This document shows, piece by piece, positions 1 through 8,569 of a stretch of 37,288 nucleotides of DNA. The DNA comes from Chloroflexota bacterium (GTDB lineage: Bacteria; Chloroflexota; Dehalococcoidia; Lucifugimonadales; Australimonadaceae), in assembly GCA_022561985.1 (NCBI GenBank), contig JADFQE010000012.1:1-37288 (forward strand). The letters run 5' to 3'. Made by a program: the position numbers and the translations under genes. Every line of letters starts with the position of its first letter. Position 1 is the first letter of the stretch. The notes beneath the pieces were generated by a model that saw only the letters and a list, made by a program, of their open reading frames with translations, was not told where the DNA came from and ran no database searches.

Positions 1-1099
1 TAACAGGGTCCGGCTCACTCTCTTTTTCGTTTGCGTACTTTGGTGTTCTAACGAATGGGCTTTGATACCTAAAGAGTGCTTCGATTGCTGCCTTGGTGTT
101 TAAGACGTTTATACCCACACCGACAGCCATAAGCGCAGGCAGTCTAAGCAAGGTTCGCCACAAGCTGAGTCCTTGCGCACATTGAGAAACAACGTAAAAC
201 GTGCAAGCAGCAATCATTCCAAGTACGAGGAAGAGTCCTCCCAAGGCAAGTGCGATTGTTGGCTGCATTTCGTAGACAGGAAGCGCTACATATAAACCCG
301 GCAGGGCTAAGAGCACCAACATCAGAACTGCAAGGTAGGGTACCGGTGATGTTAAATGAAAAAACGCTTCGATCTTTGTTGCCAGCGGAATCTTACTGCG
401 GAATATTTGAGGCAGAAGCTTGATGCCGGTTTGCATTAACCCTTTGTTCCAACGATGTTGTTGACTCATAAATGCGCTAACGGTTGGCGGCAGTTCGCCC
501 GGGCATGTTACGTTTTGTAAGTACTTGAATTTCCATCCAGCAAGTTGAGCACGATAAGAAAGATCGGTATCTTCAGTAAGAGTATCGTGCTGCCAACCGC
601 CCGCTTCTTCGATGCACTTGCGTCGCCATATTCCTCCGGTTCCGTTGAAGTTAAACCATCGACCTCTTGCTGCTCGTGCGGTTTGTTCAATAACGAAATG
701 GCCATCGAGGAGTATTGCCTGAACTTGTGTTAAAAGTGACTGGTCTCGATTGAGATAAGACCAGCGAGTTTGCACCATGCCGATCGATGCATTTGTAAAG
801 TGGTGGATGGTGTTTCTTAGAAAATCACTCGGAGGCACAAAGTCCGCATCAAATACGGCTATGAATTCGCCTGTGACCGATGACATTGCATCTTCCAGCG
901 CGCCACCCTTAAAGCCGTGGCGATTATCGCGATGCACATACTGAACATCATTGCCTGCTTGGACCATTCGCTCGCAGCAGCGCTTGGCGATCAATGCGGA
1001 CTCATCTGTTGAATCGTCCAGTACCTGAATTTGCAGAAGTTCGCTTGGGTAGTCCAATTTGCAGCAAGTCTCGATTACTCGCTCAGCTACGTGCCGTTC
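1..1099 (-). CDS. Glycosyltransferase family 2 (cellulose synthase/CsLA-like), partial at both ends
   Basis: Reverse-strand frame is open across the whole segment: ERHVAERVIETCCKLDYPSELLQIQVLDDSTDES...GEFIAVFDADFVPP...GTGGIWRRKCIEEAGGWQHDTLTEDTDLSYRAQLAGW...QQHRWNKGLMQ...VRTPKY. It has the DDS, DAD, TEDTDLS and QxxRW motifs of processive GT2 enzymes. It is absent from the ORF track because it lacks a start and a stop inside the window. Confidence 0.88.
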
Positions 1100-3340
1100 A
1101 ACACGGGCGTCAACCCGTTCACGCAGACCATCGAGATCAAGGTGGACGAGGACGGCCCGGAGGTGGACGGCCTCGTTCCCGACGACAAGGACTTTATCGA
1201 CGACGAGGACGTCACGTTCCGCGCCGACGCGGTCGACGAGGAGTCCGGACTCGGTAAGGACGAAGACGAGGCCGGCGCCGCAGGCCTCGGGACGCTCATC
1301 ATCACCTGGCGGAAAGCCGCGAATACGGATGACAAGGTAGACGACGCGCTGATCGACGCAGACGAGGATGGGATCCTGGACGGTGATTTCGACCTTGCGG
1401 GAGTCGCCACCGCACCGCTTGACCAGAACATCAAGATCCCGGCGAACCTGCTGGATGCGATCGAGGACGCAGACGAGGACGTCATCGGGTTCTCCTTGGG
1501 CGCGACCCTGCCCGTCGGCGCCAACGCTCGCTTCTTCTGGCAGTTGGTCGCGACCGACCTGGCCGGCAACCGGACGTTCAGCGACATCAACCGTTTCGAC
1601 GTGGACGACAAGGACCCCGTCATATCGGAGAACGATTCGAAGACAGGCATCAAGTACGACTCCGTGAAGGAGAAAGAGAAGGACGCCCGGGACTGGATCC
1701 GCATCCAGTTCAACGGTGGCAGTGCGTCTGGTCCGCCCGACACCATCGATGAGAGCACCGTTTCCGAGGCTGACTTCCTCGTGGATGGCGTCCAGCCCAA
1801 GGAGGTCGTCGTCGTCGAGGACGAAGGGCGGATCTACCTGAAGCTGAACGACGACCTGGCCCCCGACGCGGAGCCCGAGGTGAGCCTCGTGGGGACGATC
1901 CGCGACCTGGCGGGCAACGCGGCTGACCTCAACTCCATCGATCCCCCCGATGGGATCGCGCCGGAGCTCAACGTGACCCTGGGTGGTCAGCCCAGTGGCG
2001 ACATCCTCGTCAGCCTCGACGAGATCACCATCAACATCACCTCGGATGAGGCGACCACAGCGGCTCCCGACGTCCTCATCTTCCTGGTGCGGGTGTCGAG
2101 TTCCACGGACGATGGGGAGTTCACCGTCGCCCAGACCTCGGGCCCAGCCGTGACGATCGACGGGAGCGACCTCGAGGAGACCTCGGCCGACACCGCGTGG
2201 ACGGTCGACGTCGACCTCAAGGATGACCTTGGCAACGTCGAAGGCCTCTACGTGATCTCAGTCGTCAACGCGAATGACGAGACCGACAACGAAGGGACGT
2301 TCGGACCGGAAGCCGGCGACGAAGTCGACGTGGACGAGGACGACGATGTCTTCTTCGAGGTAGACCTGTTCCTCAACGACGCCGACGAGGACATCATCAC
2401 GCTCCCCGACGCGAGCAACGACGACGGCGACGAGACCGACTCGACCAGCCCCGTCATCAAGATCGAGTTCGGCAAGGAAAGCAAGGAGTACACGGCTACA
2501 GCGGAGGGACTCGAGGACGATGTCAAGGTTGACACCCACAAGCAGGTGGACCTGATCAAGGTCGAGTTCGGCCCCAAGGGCGACACCGAGGACGTGACGG
2601 ACCAGGTGGCCCGGAGCGGCAAGAACGAGTTCTTCTACCGCCCGTTCGGCCTCGATGAAGACACCGTCTACGAGATGGTCGTGACCGCGGTGGACGAGGT
2701 GGGCAACGTCTCGACCTCGAGCGCGGGTGAGGACGATGAGGACGACGCGACCGAGTTCGAGTTCGAGTTCACCGTGGTGGAACGGGAGGCGTACGAGGTT
2801 GGACTGGCACCGGGCTGGAACCTCATCTCGCTTCCTGGCACGCCCATCGAGCCAGGCCTGGACGACGTGTTGCCTGACGACCTTGAGGCATCCAGGATCC
2901 TGCAGTGGGTGAACGGTGCATTCGAGGTCAACGAGCGCCAGAGCGACGGCACTTGGGACCCGAGCGGTGGCGTGACCGAGATGGTCGCCGGACCGGGCTA
3001 CTGGGTCTTCTCGACCGTCTTCGAAGACATCGAGACACTGCTTTCCCTGCGTGACCCGGCGGATGTCCTGCCGACCGTGGAGATCGTCGGCGGGTGGAAC
3101 CTGATCGGTGTCGTGGACATCAACGAGAACGAAGCCGGGACAGGACCTGGAGCGGGTGAGAACGAGGATGCCGACGATTACCTCGCCAGCATCGAAGGTT
3201 GGCTGATCGCCTACTCGTACAACGCCGAGACGCTCCAGTGGACGAGGATCGTTCCGGACAGTGACTCTTCCGCGAACGCGATCTTCAACGGCAAGGGCTA
3301 CTGGGTCTGGGCAGGCGAGTCAGGCACGCTGGTCCCATAA
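1085..3340 (+). CDS. Secreted acidic Ig-like/cadherin-like repeat protein with C-terminal GWNLISLPG...GYWV tandem modules (5' truncated)
   Basis: ORF 1031..3340; residues after ~1085 are Asp/Glu-rich with repeated 'DLAGN/DEVGN' Ig-like motifs. The C-terminus has two GWNLI...GYWV repeats. The stretch 1031-1085 belongs to the foreign AT-rich segment. Confidence 0.75.
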   Translation, partial: SYVPFNTGVNPFTQTIEIKVDEDGPEVDGLVPDDKDFIDDEDVTFRADAVDEESGLGKDEDEAGAAGLGTLIITWRKAANTDDKVDDALIDADEDGILDGDFDLAGVATAPLDQNIKIPANLLDAIEDADEDVIGFSLGATLPVGANARFFWQLVATDLAGNRTFSDINRFDVDDKDPVISENDSKTGIKYDSVKEKEKDARDWIRIQFNGGSASGPPDTIDESTVSEADFLVDGVQPKEVVVVEDEGRIYLKLNDDLAPDAEPEVSLVGTIRDLAGNAADLNSIDPPDGIAPELNVTLGGQPSGDILVSLDEITINITSDEATTAAPDVLIFLVRVSSSTDDGEFTVAQTSGPAVTIDGSDLEETSADTAWTVDVDLKDDLGNVEGLYVISVVNANDETDNEGTFGPEAGDEVDVDEDDDVFFEVDLFLNDADEDIITLPDASNDDGDETDSTSPVIKIEFGKESKEYTATAEGLEDDVKVDTHKQVDLIKVEFGPKGDTEDVTDQVARSGKNEFFYRPFGLDEDTVYEMVVTAVDEVGNVSTSSAGEDDEDDATEFEFEFTVVEREAYEVGLAPGWNLISLPGTPIEPGLDDVLPDDLEASRILQWVNGAFEVNERQSDGTWDPSGGVTEMVAGPGYWVFSTVFEDIETLLSLRDPADVLPTVEIVGGWNLIGVVDINENEAGTGPGAGENEDADDYLASIEGWLIAYSYNAETLQWTRIVPDSDSSANAIFNGKGYWVWAGESGTLVP

Positions 3341-3376
3341 GGACCTGCGACCCGGACCCCTGGCACAAGGAACTTC

Positions 3377-3413
3377 GAGCCCCCCTCCCAGCCTGGGAGG
3401 GGGGCTCTCTTTG
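3377..3413 (+). terminator. Rho-independent-like terminator after the Ig-like protein
   Basis: gagcccccctccca-gcc-tgggaggggggctc hairpin, 14-bp stem, followed by tctttg. Confidence 0.75.
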
Positions 3414-3452
3414 TGGGGGCTCGTGGGGGAGCTAAACGAGGACCGCTGGTAC

Positions 3453-3546
3453 TTCGACAGGCTCGGCACGAGCGGGTCCCTTGCTCAACACGACCCGCCT
3501 TGTGAGCAACGCTCCCCTCCCCCTTCGACGGGCGCAGGGTGAGCGG
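3453..3546. repeat. Two copies of a TTCGACRGGCKCRG...GAGCGG dispersed repeat plus a TTGCTCA/TGAGCAA inverted repeat
   Basis: ttcgacaggctcggcacgagcggg (3453-3476) and ttcgacgggcgcagggtgagcgg (3524-3546) flank the hairpin TTGCTCA-N15-TGAGCAA (3481-3509). Confidence 0.6.
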
Positions 3547-3692
3547 ACGGGCCGTCGGTCACGGTCGTCGCGAGCCTGCTGGGATGCGGGCTTGCCGCCG
3601 GGGGGCGGTCGAGACGGCCGTGGGCGGCGGAGGCGGCATCGGGGGCGAGGGGTCGGGTGCTGGTTGGGGGGCCGGGGGTGCCGTCGATGCGG

Positions 3693-4388
3693 CTAGAGCA
3701 TGGAGGCGGCCGGCTGCAGCAGGGAGAGCTTGGTCTCCTCCGGCAGCGTGGCGCGGGTGACGGTGAGGCGGTTCTGGGCCTCGGGGCGCTTCTCGCCGAG
3801 CTCGTCGAGGAAGGGCTTGAGCTCGCGCAGGCCGGCCTTGTTGCCGGGGTGGGCGAAGAGCATCGGCACGATGATGCGGGGAGCGATGGCGTTCACGAGC
3901 TCGACCGCGGCCTCCGCTGAGAGGCCGGTGGGGCTGCCGACGGGCAGCAGCAGGACGTGCGGAGTGCCGAGCTCCTCGATCTGGCGGTCCGACAGCAGCC
4001 GCTCCGGATCACCGAGGTGGCAGAGGACGATCCCCTCCGCCTCGACGACGAAGATCGTGTTCCAAGCCTGAGGCTTGTCCTCCCCCTCGTTCTCGCCTTC
4101 GCCCTCGCTCTGGGCCCCCCCGGGGTTGCGGGTCGTGCGGATGCCTCGCATCTGCAGGCCGGAGGCTTCGTACTCACCGGGGTCCGAGAACACCGTTGGT
4201 GGCTTGTCGCCGCTCACGGTGTCGGCCGCGGCGTGGTGTGCGTCATCGCTGCTCATCGTGACGACGTTCGCCTGTGCCTGGGCGGGCGGGACCGCGAGCC
4301 CGAGGCCGGGCCCGAAGGGGTCCATGATGAGGGCCGTGCTACCGGTGCGTATGCGGAAGGCCGCGTGGCCGAGCCAGGTCAGCTCCAC
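3693..4388 (-). CDS. MBL-fold metallo-hydrolase (UPF0173-like)
   Basis: MELTWLGHAAFRIRTGSTALIMDPF...GIVLCHLGDPERLL...VLLLPVGSPTGLSAEAAVELVNAIAPRIIVPMLF. Confidence 0.85.
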   Translation of the reverse strand: MELTWLGHAAFRIRTGSTALIMDPFGPGLGLAVPPAQAQANVVTMSSDDAHHAAADTVSGDKPPTVFSDPGEYEASGLQMRGIRTTRNPGGAQSEGEGENEGEDKPQAWNTIFVVEAEGIVLCHLGDPERLLSDRQIEELGTPHVLLLPVGSPTGLSAEAAVELVNAIAPRIIVPMLFAHPGNKAGLRELKPFLDELGEKRPEAQNRLTVTRATLPEETKLSLLQPAASML

Positions 4389-4392
4389 AGGT

Positions 4393-5088
4393 TCAGCTCC
4401 GTCTGCGGCCGACGAGTGCCCATGCTCCGGGCAGCGCGATGGCCGCGATGTAGAGTTTGATGAGGTCGCCGGCGATGAAGGGGTACAGCCCGAAGACGAG
4501 GGCGTTGTCGAAGGAGCCGATCTTGTATCCGAGCCAGAGCAGCCCGGGCACGTAGATGAGCACGTTCGCGATGAGCATGGCGACGGTCACGTACCAGCCG
4601 CGGTCCCAGCCGCGCTCGGACAACCGCCCGACCACGTATGCCGCGGCGATGAAGCCGACGATGTACCCGCCGCTCGCGAGGCTCCAGACCGGGTCCCCCG
4701 TGCCCGCCCAAGGGAAGATGAAGTGGACGAGCTCGCCCTCCACGGCCTCGGCGCCGGGCGCGAAGACCGGGATGCCGATGCTCCCCCAGATGGCGTAGAG
4801 CCCGAGGCTCGCCGCGCCCCGCCATGCACCGAGTGCTCCGCCGGTCAGCAGTACCGCGAGGGTCTGTCCGGTGATCGGCACGGGCGTGAACGGCAGACGG
4901 ATCACGATCTGGGCGAAGACGGCCACCAGGAGGCTGAATCCCACCACCAGCGCCACGTCGCGCAGGATCCCCTTCCCAGGGATCGCGACGTCGATGAGCG
5001 TGGGGGCGCGGTGCGTTGCTTGCACGGAGGGATGGACCTCTCGGGGGCGGGCTGCGCCTCGGGGGTGGGCTGCGTCGAAGTATAGCAA
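4393..5088 (-). CDS. bioY: BioY biotin transporter substrate-binding (S) component
   Basis: Hydrophobic protein with RLPFTPVPITGQTLAVLLTGGALGAWRGAASLGLYAIWGSIGIPVFA...SGGYIVGFIAAAYVVGRLSERG, characteristic of BioY. Start uncertain. Confidence 0.88.
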   Translation of the reverse strand: MLYFDAAHPRGAARPREVHPSVQATHRAPTLIDVAIPGKGILRDVALVVGFSLLVAVFAQIVIRLPFTPVPITGQTLAVLLTGGALGAWRGAASLGLYAIWGSIGIPVFAPGAEAVEGELVHFIFPWAGTGDPVWSLASGGYIVGFIAAAYVVGRLSERGWDRGWYVTVAMLIANVLIYVPGLLWLGYKIGSFDNALVFGLYPFIAGDLIKLYIAAIALPGAWALVGRRRS

Positions 5089-5310
5089 TCAAGCGTGGTG
5101 CGATGCAGTGCCATGCTGCGCGTGATTGCGCGGATCGGGGTGCCCATCCGGGTACGGGTGCGGGTGGCTTGGGGGCTGGGACTAAGGGTTAGCCCGTTCT
5201 TGAATTGCGTGCGGGCAACGTGTGCGGCCCCGGAGGCCGCCGCTACAGTGGGAGGGGAGAGAGCCCTGGCGCTGCTGCTCGCCCGGGGCTGCTGCTCGAA
5301 GGAGGCAGGT

Positions 5311-6051
5311 ATGGCTGCGACGATGACGATGAGGGTGGGGCGCTTCGACGCACGGATGGCGCTCATTGCCGTGGTGACGGCGTTCTACGCACTCACCTTC
5401 GTGCCGCTCTACGACGAGCTTGGGCCGGGCGTCGTCTCGCTCTCCGTCGTGCCGGTGGCGCTGGCCGGGTGGCTCTTCGGCCTGCGCGCCGGCTTGTTGG
5501 CGGGTGCGATAGCGTTCCCGCTGAACACGGTCCTCCTCGGCTTGGAGGACGGCGCGGACCTCGACCGCGTGGTCTGGGGCGGGGCCGTCGCCGGGTCCGC
5601 CGCGCTCATGGTGGGGTCGGTGGCCGGCACGCTGCGCGACGTCACGGAGCGGCTGCACGAGGAGCTGGCGCGCCGGTGGGACGCCGACGGCACGCTCCGC
5701 GCGTCCGAGGCCACGCTCCGCGAGCTCGTCGAGCATGCGCCGGCCATGATCATGGCGGTCGCTGGGGACGGCACGGTCACCTACGCGAACCGGTCCATCG
5801 GTGGGCTCGACCCAGACTCCGTGCGGGGCGCGAACGTCTACAACTTCGTCCCTCGTCAGCACCGGGACCTGTTCCGGACCGCGCTGGAGCGGGCGTTCCG
5901 CGAGGGCGGCGAGACGGGATACGAGATCGCGGGAGATGCCGACGACGAGCACCCGGTGCTGCACGTCCTCCGGTTCGGACCCGTGAAGAAGGACGGGCGC
6001 GTCATCGCAACCACGCTGCTGAGCATCGACGTGTCGGAGAGCCGCGGCTGA
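5311..6051 (+). CDS. Membrane protein with C-terminal PAS domain, no visible output domain
   Basis: In-frame ATG at 5311 preceded by ggaggcaggt; N-terminal TM helices, then HAPAMIMAVAGDGTVTYANRSIGGLDPDSVRGANVYNFVPRQHRDLFRTAL (PAS). Confidence 0.75.
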   Translation: MAATMTMRVGRFDARMALIAVVTAFYALTFVPLYDELGPGVVSLSVVPVALAGWLFGLRAGLLAGAIAFPLNTVLLGLEDGADLDRVVWGGAVAGSAALMVGSVAGTLRDVTERLHEELARRWDADGTLRASEATLRELVEHAPAMIMAVAGDGTVTYANRSIGGLDPDSVRGANVYNFVPRQHRDLFRTALERAFREGGETGYEIAGDADDEHPVLHVLRFGPVKKDGRVIATTLLSIDVSESRG

Positions 6052-6106
6052 CGCCGGCCGGCCCCTCGCCCCGCCACACGCCCGACACGGTGCACGTTTG
6101 GCACGT

Positions 6107-6136
6107 TTGACACGTTTTTCGGGCCCACCGTAAAAT
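6107..6136 (+). promoter_or_regulatory. Sigma70-type promoter for the DUF151 gene
   Basis: TTGACA (6107-6112), 18-bp spacer, TAAAAT (6131-6136). Confidence 0.65.
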
Positions 6137-6173
6137 GAGTCACCCTTGAGGCGATGGTGAGGACGGCTCTGTC

Positions 6174-6869
6174 ATGCTGGAAATGGTCATCGACAGCATC
6201 CGAGTTAGCTTGATGAACTATCAGCGCGTCGTTGTCTTGAAGGAGCGCGGCGCCGACCGGTTCCTGCCGATCTGGATCGGCTCGCCCGAGGCCGAGGCGA
6301 TCGCCGTCAAGCTCCAGGACGTCACGCCCCCGCGGCCGCTCACCCACGACCTGCTCGGGTCCGTCATCAGCACGCTCGGCGCGACCGTCGATCACGTGGT
6401 CGTCACCGACCTCACGAACGACACCTTCTACGCGAAGCTCGTGCTGAACCTCGACGGCGGCGGGCAGACCGAGGTCGACTGCCGTCCGAGCGACGCCATC
6501 GCGATCGCGGTGCGCGGAGGCTACGCGGTCACGGGCTCCGACGGCGAGGAGCACTGGTTCCCCTCGCACGACGAGGCCCAGAAGTTCCGGGAGACCGCCG
6601 GGCTCGACGACGCCGACGAGCGCTACGAGATCCGGGCCAAGGTGCCGATCCTCGTCGACGAGAGCGTCTTGGAGAAGGCCGGCATCGTGATGGACAAGGA
6701 CGGCGCCAAGGAACCCTCCAACGAGGCCGGCGCGCCTCCCCTGACCACGCAGGCGCCCAAGGGGTTGTCGGCGGAAGAGATCGAGCGCATGTCCGCCTTC
6801 TCCGAGTTCCTCAAGGACCTGCCCGGCCTCGATGACCTGGGCAAGCCGCCTCCTCGCCCCGAAGCCTGA
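6174..6869 (+). CDS. Bifunctional nuclease family (DUF151) protein
   Basis: MLEMVIDSIRVSLMNYQRVVVLKERGADRFLPIWIGSPEAEAIAVKL...DCRPSDAIAIAVR, with a C-terminal extension. Confidence 0.88.
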   Translation: MLEMVIDSIRVSLMNYQRVVVLKERGADRFLPIWIGSPEAEAIAVKLQDVTPPRPLTHDLLGSVISTLGATVDHVVVTDLTNDTFYAKLVLNLDGGGQTEVDCRPSDAIAIAVRGGYAVTGSDGEEHWFPSHDEAQKFRETAGLDDADERYEIRAKVPILVDESVLEKAGIVMDKDGAKEPSNEAGAPPLTTQAPKGLSAEEIERMSAFSEFLKDLPGLDDLGKPPPRPEA

Positions 6870-6905
6870 AGCCGGCTTGCGCCAACGCACCGTTCCGTCG
6901 TCCAC

Positions 6906-6945
6906 GGCCGTCGGCGCACTCGCCCGCCGCGGCCACGCCTTTTTT
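6906..6945 (+). terminator. Terminator between the DUF151 gene and the ATP synthase operon
   Basis: ggccgtcggcg...cgccgcggcc stem with one bulge, then acgccTTTTTT. Confidence 0.65.
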
Positions 6946-6946
6946 G

Positions 6947-6976
6947 TTGACCGTGGCGGAACGCCCGTGATAGCCT
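6947..6976 (+). promoter_or_regulatory. Putative ATP synthase operon promoter
   Basis: TTGACC, 18-bp spacer, TAGCCT, ending 20 bp before the first ORF at 6996. Confidence 0.55.
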
Positions 6977-6995
6977 TCGCCGAGGCGCACCCCTT

Positions 6996-7244
6996 ATGAA
7001 CGGCAGGCCGTGGTGGGTTACAGCGGCCCAGTTCACAGGCATCGGCTGGTACATGACAGCCGCCATCGTGTTGCCGACCCTCGCTGGTGTGTGGCTCGAT
7101 GAGCGCGCAGGAACATCGCCGCTCTTCGTACTGCTGGGGATCCTTCTCGGAGTCATAGTGGCGTTCTACGGCACGTATCGCATGGTGGTCTCTTTCTTGA
7201 TCGGCAGCCGTGACGCTGATGACGGTGAGGGCCCCCGGTCATGA
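6996..7244 (+). CDS. AtpZ/AtpI-like small membrane protein
   Basis: Two TM helices (GIGWYMTAAIVLPTLAGVWLDERAGTSPLFVLLGILLGVIVAFYGTYRMV), directly upstream of atpB. Confidence 0.8.
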   Translation: MNGRPWWVTAAQFTGIGWYMTAAIVLPTLAGVWLDERAGTSPLFVLLGILLGVIVAFYGTYRMVVSFLIGSRDADDGEGPRS

Positions 7245-8167
7245 TTCGCGCTCTCTTCCAGAAGCTTCCCGTGCTCGTGATCGCCGGATTGGCGCTGGGC
7301 GGCCTGGCCCTGGGTGCCGTCGGCTCGGCGCTGCTCGGCAACGAGCCCTTCATCCGCGTCCCCGAGGTGCACCTGGCTCCCCAGGAAGTGTTCACGGTCG
7401 GCGGTTTCGTGGTCACCAACACGCTGCTGTCGGCCTGGCTGACCACCGTGGTCGTGCTGCTGGTGTTCGGGCTCGGTTCGCGCAAGGCGGAGCTCGTGCC
7501 GGGCCGCCTGCAGGGCGCCATCGAGATCCTCTTCGAGGCCCTCTACGGCTTCATCAAGGGGGTCGTTGGCGAGCCGTACGCGCGCCGCTTCTTCCCGATC
7601 CTGGCCACCATCTTCATCTTCGTCTCCTTCAACGCGTGGATAGCGCTGCTGCCCTTCTACCCGACCGTGGGTTTCAAGGAGGAAGGCGCGGGCTACGTGA
7701 CGACGCACCTCCTGCGCTCGGCCGGCACGGACATCAACATGCCGCTGGCCCTCGCGATCATCTCCTTCGTCTTCGTGGAGACGTGGGGGTTCAAGGCGCA
7801 CCGGCTCGGATACCTGGGAGAGTTCTTCAGGGGGGGGCGCGCGATCGTGATGGGCGTTGTGCGGGGGCGTCCCGGTAGCGTTTTCGGCGGCGTGATCGAT
7901 GGGTTCGTCGGTCTCCTGGAGCTCATGAGCCACTTCATCCGGCTGCTCAGCTTCACCTTCCGTCTCTTCGGCAACATGATCGCCGGTGAGATCATCCTGG
8001 TCATGATCACGTTCCTGCTGATCTTCATGTCCCCCATCGCGTTCTACCTGCTTGAGATACTCGTCGGCGGGGTCCAGGGACTGATATTCATGGGTCTGAC
8101 GTTGGTCTTCGCGTTCATGGCGGTGTCTCCGCATGAGGCGGACCACAAGGAAGCGAACTCCCCCTAA
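7241..8167 (+). CDS. atpB: F0F1 ATP synthase subunit a
   Basis: SHFIRLLSFTFRLFGNMIAGEIILVMITFLL conserved subunit-a region, operon position. Confidence 0.95.
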   Translation: MIRALFQKLPVLVIAGLALGGLALGAVGSALLGNEPFIRVPEVHLAPQEVFTVGGFVVTNTLLSAWLTTVVVLLVFGLGSRKAELVPGRLQGAIEILFEALYGFIKGVVGEPYARRFFPILATIFIFVSFNAWIALLPFYPTVGFKEEGAGYVTTHLLRSAGTDINMPLALAIISFVFVETWGFKAHRLGYLGEFFRGGRAIVMGVVRGRPGSVFGGVIDGFVGLLELMSHFIRLLSFTFRLFGNMIAGEIILVMITFLLIFMSPIAFYLLEILVGGVQGLIFMGLTLVFAFMAVSPHEADHKEANSP

Positions 8168-8203
8168 GGCCGCGGAGCCGGAGGGGACAGAGGAGGAAGT
8201 CTG

Positions 8204-8449
8204 ATGGAATCGGAAGCTCTGAAATTCGCGGAAGCTGCGAAGTTTTTGGGTGTGGGCCTCGCCGGACTGGGCCTTGCGGGCGCCGGTATCGGCCTGGGTA
8301 TCGTGGGGAACGGCGCTATGAACGCGCTGGGACGCAACCCGGAGGCCAAGGACGCCATCGCCCCGAACATGGTGCTCGCTCTCGCGTTCACCGAGGCGAT
8401 CGGCATCTACGGCCTGGTCACGGCGATCCTGCTGATCTTCGTCGCCTAG
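8204..8449 (+). CDS. atpE: F0F1 ATP synthase subunit c
   Basis: 81-aa hairpin, GLGLAGAGIGLGIVGNGAMNALGRNPEAKDAI...LALAFTEAIGIYGLVTAILLIFVA. Confidence 0.95.
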   Translation: MESEALKFAEAAKFLGVGLAGLGLAGAGIGLGIVGNGAMNALGRNPEAKDAIAPNMVLALAFTEAIGIYGLVTAILLIFVA

Positions 8450-8569
8450 AGACGACCCGGGCGGACGTCACACACGCCGTCCGCCCGTTCGGGTCCCCCC
8501 TCGGGGTCATCGAGGCCCATCGCCAACGAGGCCCTGTGGGAGGGCCATGGTAGGAAGGAGTCTGCTGAC

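Noticed and set aside
508-733. Short ORFs 508..705 (-) and 545..733 (+) in the AT-rich segment
   Set aside because: Out of frame with the convincing GT2 reading frame that covers the region.
8204-8449. Na+-coupled ATP synthase c subunit
   Set aside because: The second helix reads FTEAIGIYGLV without the Glu-Ser/Thr Na+ signature, so H+ coupling is more likely; not reported as a finding.
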